Source: Smithellaceae bacterium (GTDB lineage Bacteria; Desulfobacterota; Syntrophia; Syntrophales; Smithellaceae). Taken from it: a DNA stretch of 8,584 bases. The position numbers and the translations under genes were made by a program. How positions within the stretch are numbered: the stretch's first letter is position 1; every line of letters starts with the position of its first letter. Shown here piece by piece: positions 6,881 to 8,584 of this stretch. The stretch spans positions 1 to 8,584 of the forward strand of contig JAQVLL010000063.1 in NCBI GenBank assembly GCA_028704195.1. The letters are read 5' to 3'. The notes under the pieces were generated by a model. It was given only the letters and a program-made list of their open reading frames with translations. It was not told the DNA's origin and did not search any database.

Positions 6881-6985
6881 ATGAATGAAGACACAGTCTC
6901 CCGGGCAGGAAGATCCTCCGCGGATTCACCGTTTATCAAGCGCTTTCAGGATTTTTCTACAGCTTCAGGTGATTCAAACTACCTG

Positions 6986-8584
6986 TCAGCGTTTTGCAGC
7001 GATCTTTCTTTTTGTGCCTTTTCTGGCCGCCCTGCCTTTTTTACTTTTACCCTTGACGGTATTACCTTTCAGTTTCTGACCCGGAACCTTGATTTTTCTC
7101 CCTGCATATATTGTATTACCTTTTATTTTGTTCGCTTTTTTCAGTTTTGCAACGGGCACATCAAAGCGTTTGGCAATAGAATGAAGGGTATCAGCCTTTT
7201 TTACCTTGTAAACCGAAACCGAGCGGTTATTATTAAGGGCCGCAAGGTTTCTCCCGCCAGGAATCTGAATCGTCTGTCCCCTCTTTAACACGTTTTTCCT
7301 GTTCAAACGATTTGCTCTCCGAAGCTCCTTGATGGACACGCCATATTTATTCGCGATGGACGTCAGCGTCTCCCCCCGCCGGACGCGATGCGTGTCACAG
7401 GTTCTTGATGACCTCGATTTTGCGTTTGAACGGATGGATGCCGAACGGGGTGAATGCGATTGCGCATAAGTGAAGGTCGGTTTTTCCGTTACCGGAATAT
7501 CGCCGTAGACACTGTTAAATTTATCGAGTGATCCTTTCGGGATTCTAATGGCGTATTCACGGTCAGGTGTCAATTTATGCCGTAGTTCAGCGTTAAGCAC
7601 AGTAATGGTTTCTTCGGACACCTCCATTTTAGAAGCGATGTCCGACAGCTTCATGATCTTATTGACCTTCACGGTTTCATGGTTGAGCAACGAGTCTTTT
7701 GATTTCTGTAAATCAAAACCATACTTGCCGGGATTTTTTACGATGTGCAGCGTGGCGAGAAAACGCGGAACATAACGCGCTGTCTCGTTGGGTAATTGCG
7801 AGTAGAGGTCCCAGAACCGGTCAAAGAAATTGATCTGCTGTCTTGAAATGACGCGGAGTACCCTGCCCTCGCCGCAGTTATAAGCCGCCAGTACGGTAAG
7901 CCAGTCGCCAAACATGCCGTGCAGTTCTTTCAAATAGGCAATGGCCGCCCTTGTGGACTTTAAAACATCCATACGCTCGTCCACCCACTCATCACGGGAA
8001 AGGCCGTATTTATATCCTGTCGAGGGGATAAATTGCCACAAGCCCAACGCTCTCGCGGGCGACAAGGCGGTTGCCTTGAATCCGCTTTCCACCAGTGGCA
8101 GCCAGAAAAGCTCCTCGGGAACTCCTGCTTTTTTTAATTCACCGACAATCAGGTCCCTGTATTTGCCGGAACGTTCATAAGAAGCGATAAAGAATTCTCT
8201 TTCAGGTCCCTGAAAGGAGCGAATCTCTTTTTGCACATCCGCATTCATCAGATGCGGAATTTCACTGGACTTGCCGACTGTTCGGCGCCTTTTGGATCCG
8301 TAAACGGCCATGATCCGCTGAGAAATCAAAAGACGCAAATCATCTTTCTGCCTTGCAATGGCCACTTCACCGTCCGCGTCCAAAATCAACGCATAGGCCT
8401 TGTCCAGTTCGTTCAGGGTGTTTTCGATATCTCCTTTTTTCCAGTATTGATCGGCTTTTTCCAGAAATTCAAGAGCATTGTCCATTAGCTCCTGTTCCTC
8501 GTCCTCTTCAGCGCTTTCATCATCTGATGAATCTGAGTTTGAATCACCGAAAAGCATGTTTTTGACGGCCTCAACAGCGCCGAT
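6986..8584 (-). CDS. mltD: MltD-like lytic transglycosylase with LysM repeats (5' end outside the window)
   Basis: The protein cleaves the MurNAc-GlcNAc bond of peptidoglycan in the periplasm. Numbering from the ATG at 8557, it has an acidic stretch (5-25), a helical-hairpin region (28-90), an SLT lysozyme-like domain (about 135-260) with catalytic E157 in 'LPLVESGF', then 'GLWQFIPSTG' (172-181) and 'AAYNCGEGRV' (224-233), a degenerate LysM-like stretch (about 295-342), two clear LysM domains (389-434 and 449-493) and a basic tail (494-523). The frame stays open upstream of that ATG (IGAVEAVKN) to the window edge. No ribosome site sits at usual spacing before the ATG and no signal peptide is present, so the true start and export signal should lie beyond 8584. 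It ends in TGA at 6986-6988 and converges on ybeY. The LysM modules anchor it to glycan. The mltD symbol follows the domain order SLT-LysM. Confidence 0.92.
   Translation of the reverse strand: MGAVEAVKNMLFGDSNSDSSDDESAEEDEEQELMDNALEFLEKADQYWKKGDIENTLNELDKAYALILDADGEVAIARQKDDLRLLISQRIMAVYGSKRRRTVGKSSEIPHLMNADVQKEIRSFQGPEREFFIASYERSGKYRDLIVGELKKAGVPEELFWLPLVESGFKATALSPARALGLWQFIPSTGYKYGLSRDEWVDERMDVLKSTRAAIAYLKELHGMFGDWLTVLAAYNCGEGRVLRVISRQQINFFDRFWDLYSQLPNETARYVPRFLATLHIVKNPGKYGFDLQKSKDSLLNHETVKVNKIMKLSDIASKMEVSEETITVLNAELRHKLTPDREYAIRIPKGSLDKFNSVYGDIPVTEKPTFTYAQSHSPRSASIRSNAKSRSSRTCDTHRVRRGETLTSIANKYGVSIKELRRANRLNRKNVLKRGQTIQIPGGRNLAALNNNRSVSVYKVKKADTLHSIAKRFDVPVAKLKKANKIKGNTIYAGRKIKVPGQKLKGNTVKGKSKKGRAARKGTKRKIAAKR

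Larger units (their letters stand above)
6701..6985. other. Convergent intergenic gap of 285 bases
   Basis: The gap between the ybeY stop and the mltD stop contains the terminator hairpin at 6712-6738 and the repeat-like segment at 6779-6880. The remainder (6881-6985) shows only a weak 5-bp inverted repeat, CAGGT (6966-6970) with ACCTG (6981-6985), directly beyond the mltD stop. A forward open frame from 6794 runs into mltD antisense and has no recognisable domain, so the gap is read as non-coding. Confidence 0.6.

Noticed and set aside
6966..6985. CAGGT...ACCTG inverted repeat next to the mltD stop, considered as its terminator.
   Set aside because: Only five pairs with a ten-base loop and no T-run on the minus strand; the hairpin at 6712-6738 is far better.
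6794..7288. A 164-codon forward open frame starting in the convergent gap.
   Set aside because: Most of it is antisense to the LysM and basic-tail part of mltD; it has no ribosome site of note, and the Phe-rich translation reflects the reverse of Lys codons.
1..8584. Possible mobile element, CRISPR array, defence island, tRNA or riboswitch.
   Set aside because: No transposase, integrase, terminal repeats, regularly spaced repeats, cloverleaf or known riboswitch core was seen, and the gene content is housekeeping and envelope functions.

Overview
The window holds six substantial genes and the tail of a seventh, in ordinary bacterial chromosomal arrangement. The order phoH - HD-domain c-di-AMP phosphodiesterase - ybeY, a two-subunit-type M16 peptidase locus and a LysM-bearing MltD-like transglycosylase suggest a Gram-negative, Deltaproteobacteria/Desulfobacterota-like organism, perhaps near the Syntrophales. 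This is an inference from gene order and protein style; the window has no rRNA or other strong marker.

Layout. Positions 1-66 are the last codons of an upstream gene, probably the catalytic M16 partner. It overlaps the start of an exported M16-family protein (56-1588) that has lost the whole HxxEH zinc site but keeps the Arg/Tyr substrate-binding pair, so it looks like the non-catalytic subunit of a heterodimeric peptidase. A complete M20-family metallo-hydrolase follows (1601-2845). A 100-130 base gap with an extended -10 promoter separates this peptidase block from the next block: phoH/ybeZ-type ATPase (2976-3983), a membrane HD phosphodiesterase of the PgpH type (3970-6282) and the endoribonuclease ybeY (6245-6700). 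These three genes overlap by 14 and 38 bases, so they are surely co-transcribed and probably translationally coupled. Facing them on the minus strand is a lytic transglycosylase with LysM repeats (6986 to beyond 8584), whose N-terminus lies outside the window.

The 285-base convergent gap (6701-6985) carries a hairpin that can act as a terminator, best for the minus strand, and two degenerate copies of a dispersed intergenic repeat-like sequence.

How the genes work together. PhoH/YbeZ and YbeY are known partners in 16S rRNA 3'-end maturation and ribosome quality control. The HD protein between them ties that unit to c-di-AMP turnover. The M16 pair and MltD act on envelope proteins or peptidoglycan outside the cytoplasm; the M20 enzyme is cytosolic and its substrate is unknown. 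I see no mobile element, CRISPR array, tRNA, phage gene or evident new defence system. The points most worth checking are the dead-site M16 subunit, the altered M20 motif, the non-ATG phoH start behind an extended -10 promoter, and the repeat-like intergenic segments.
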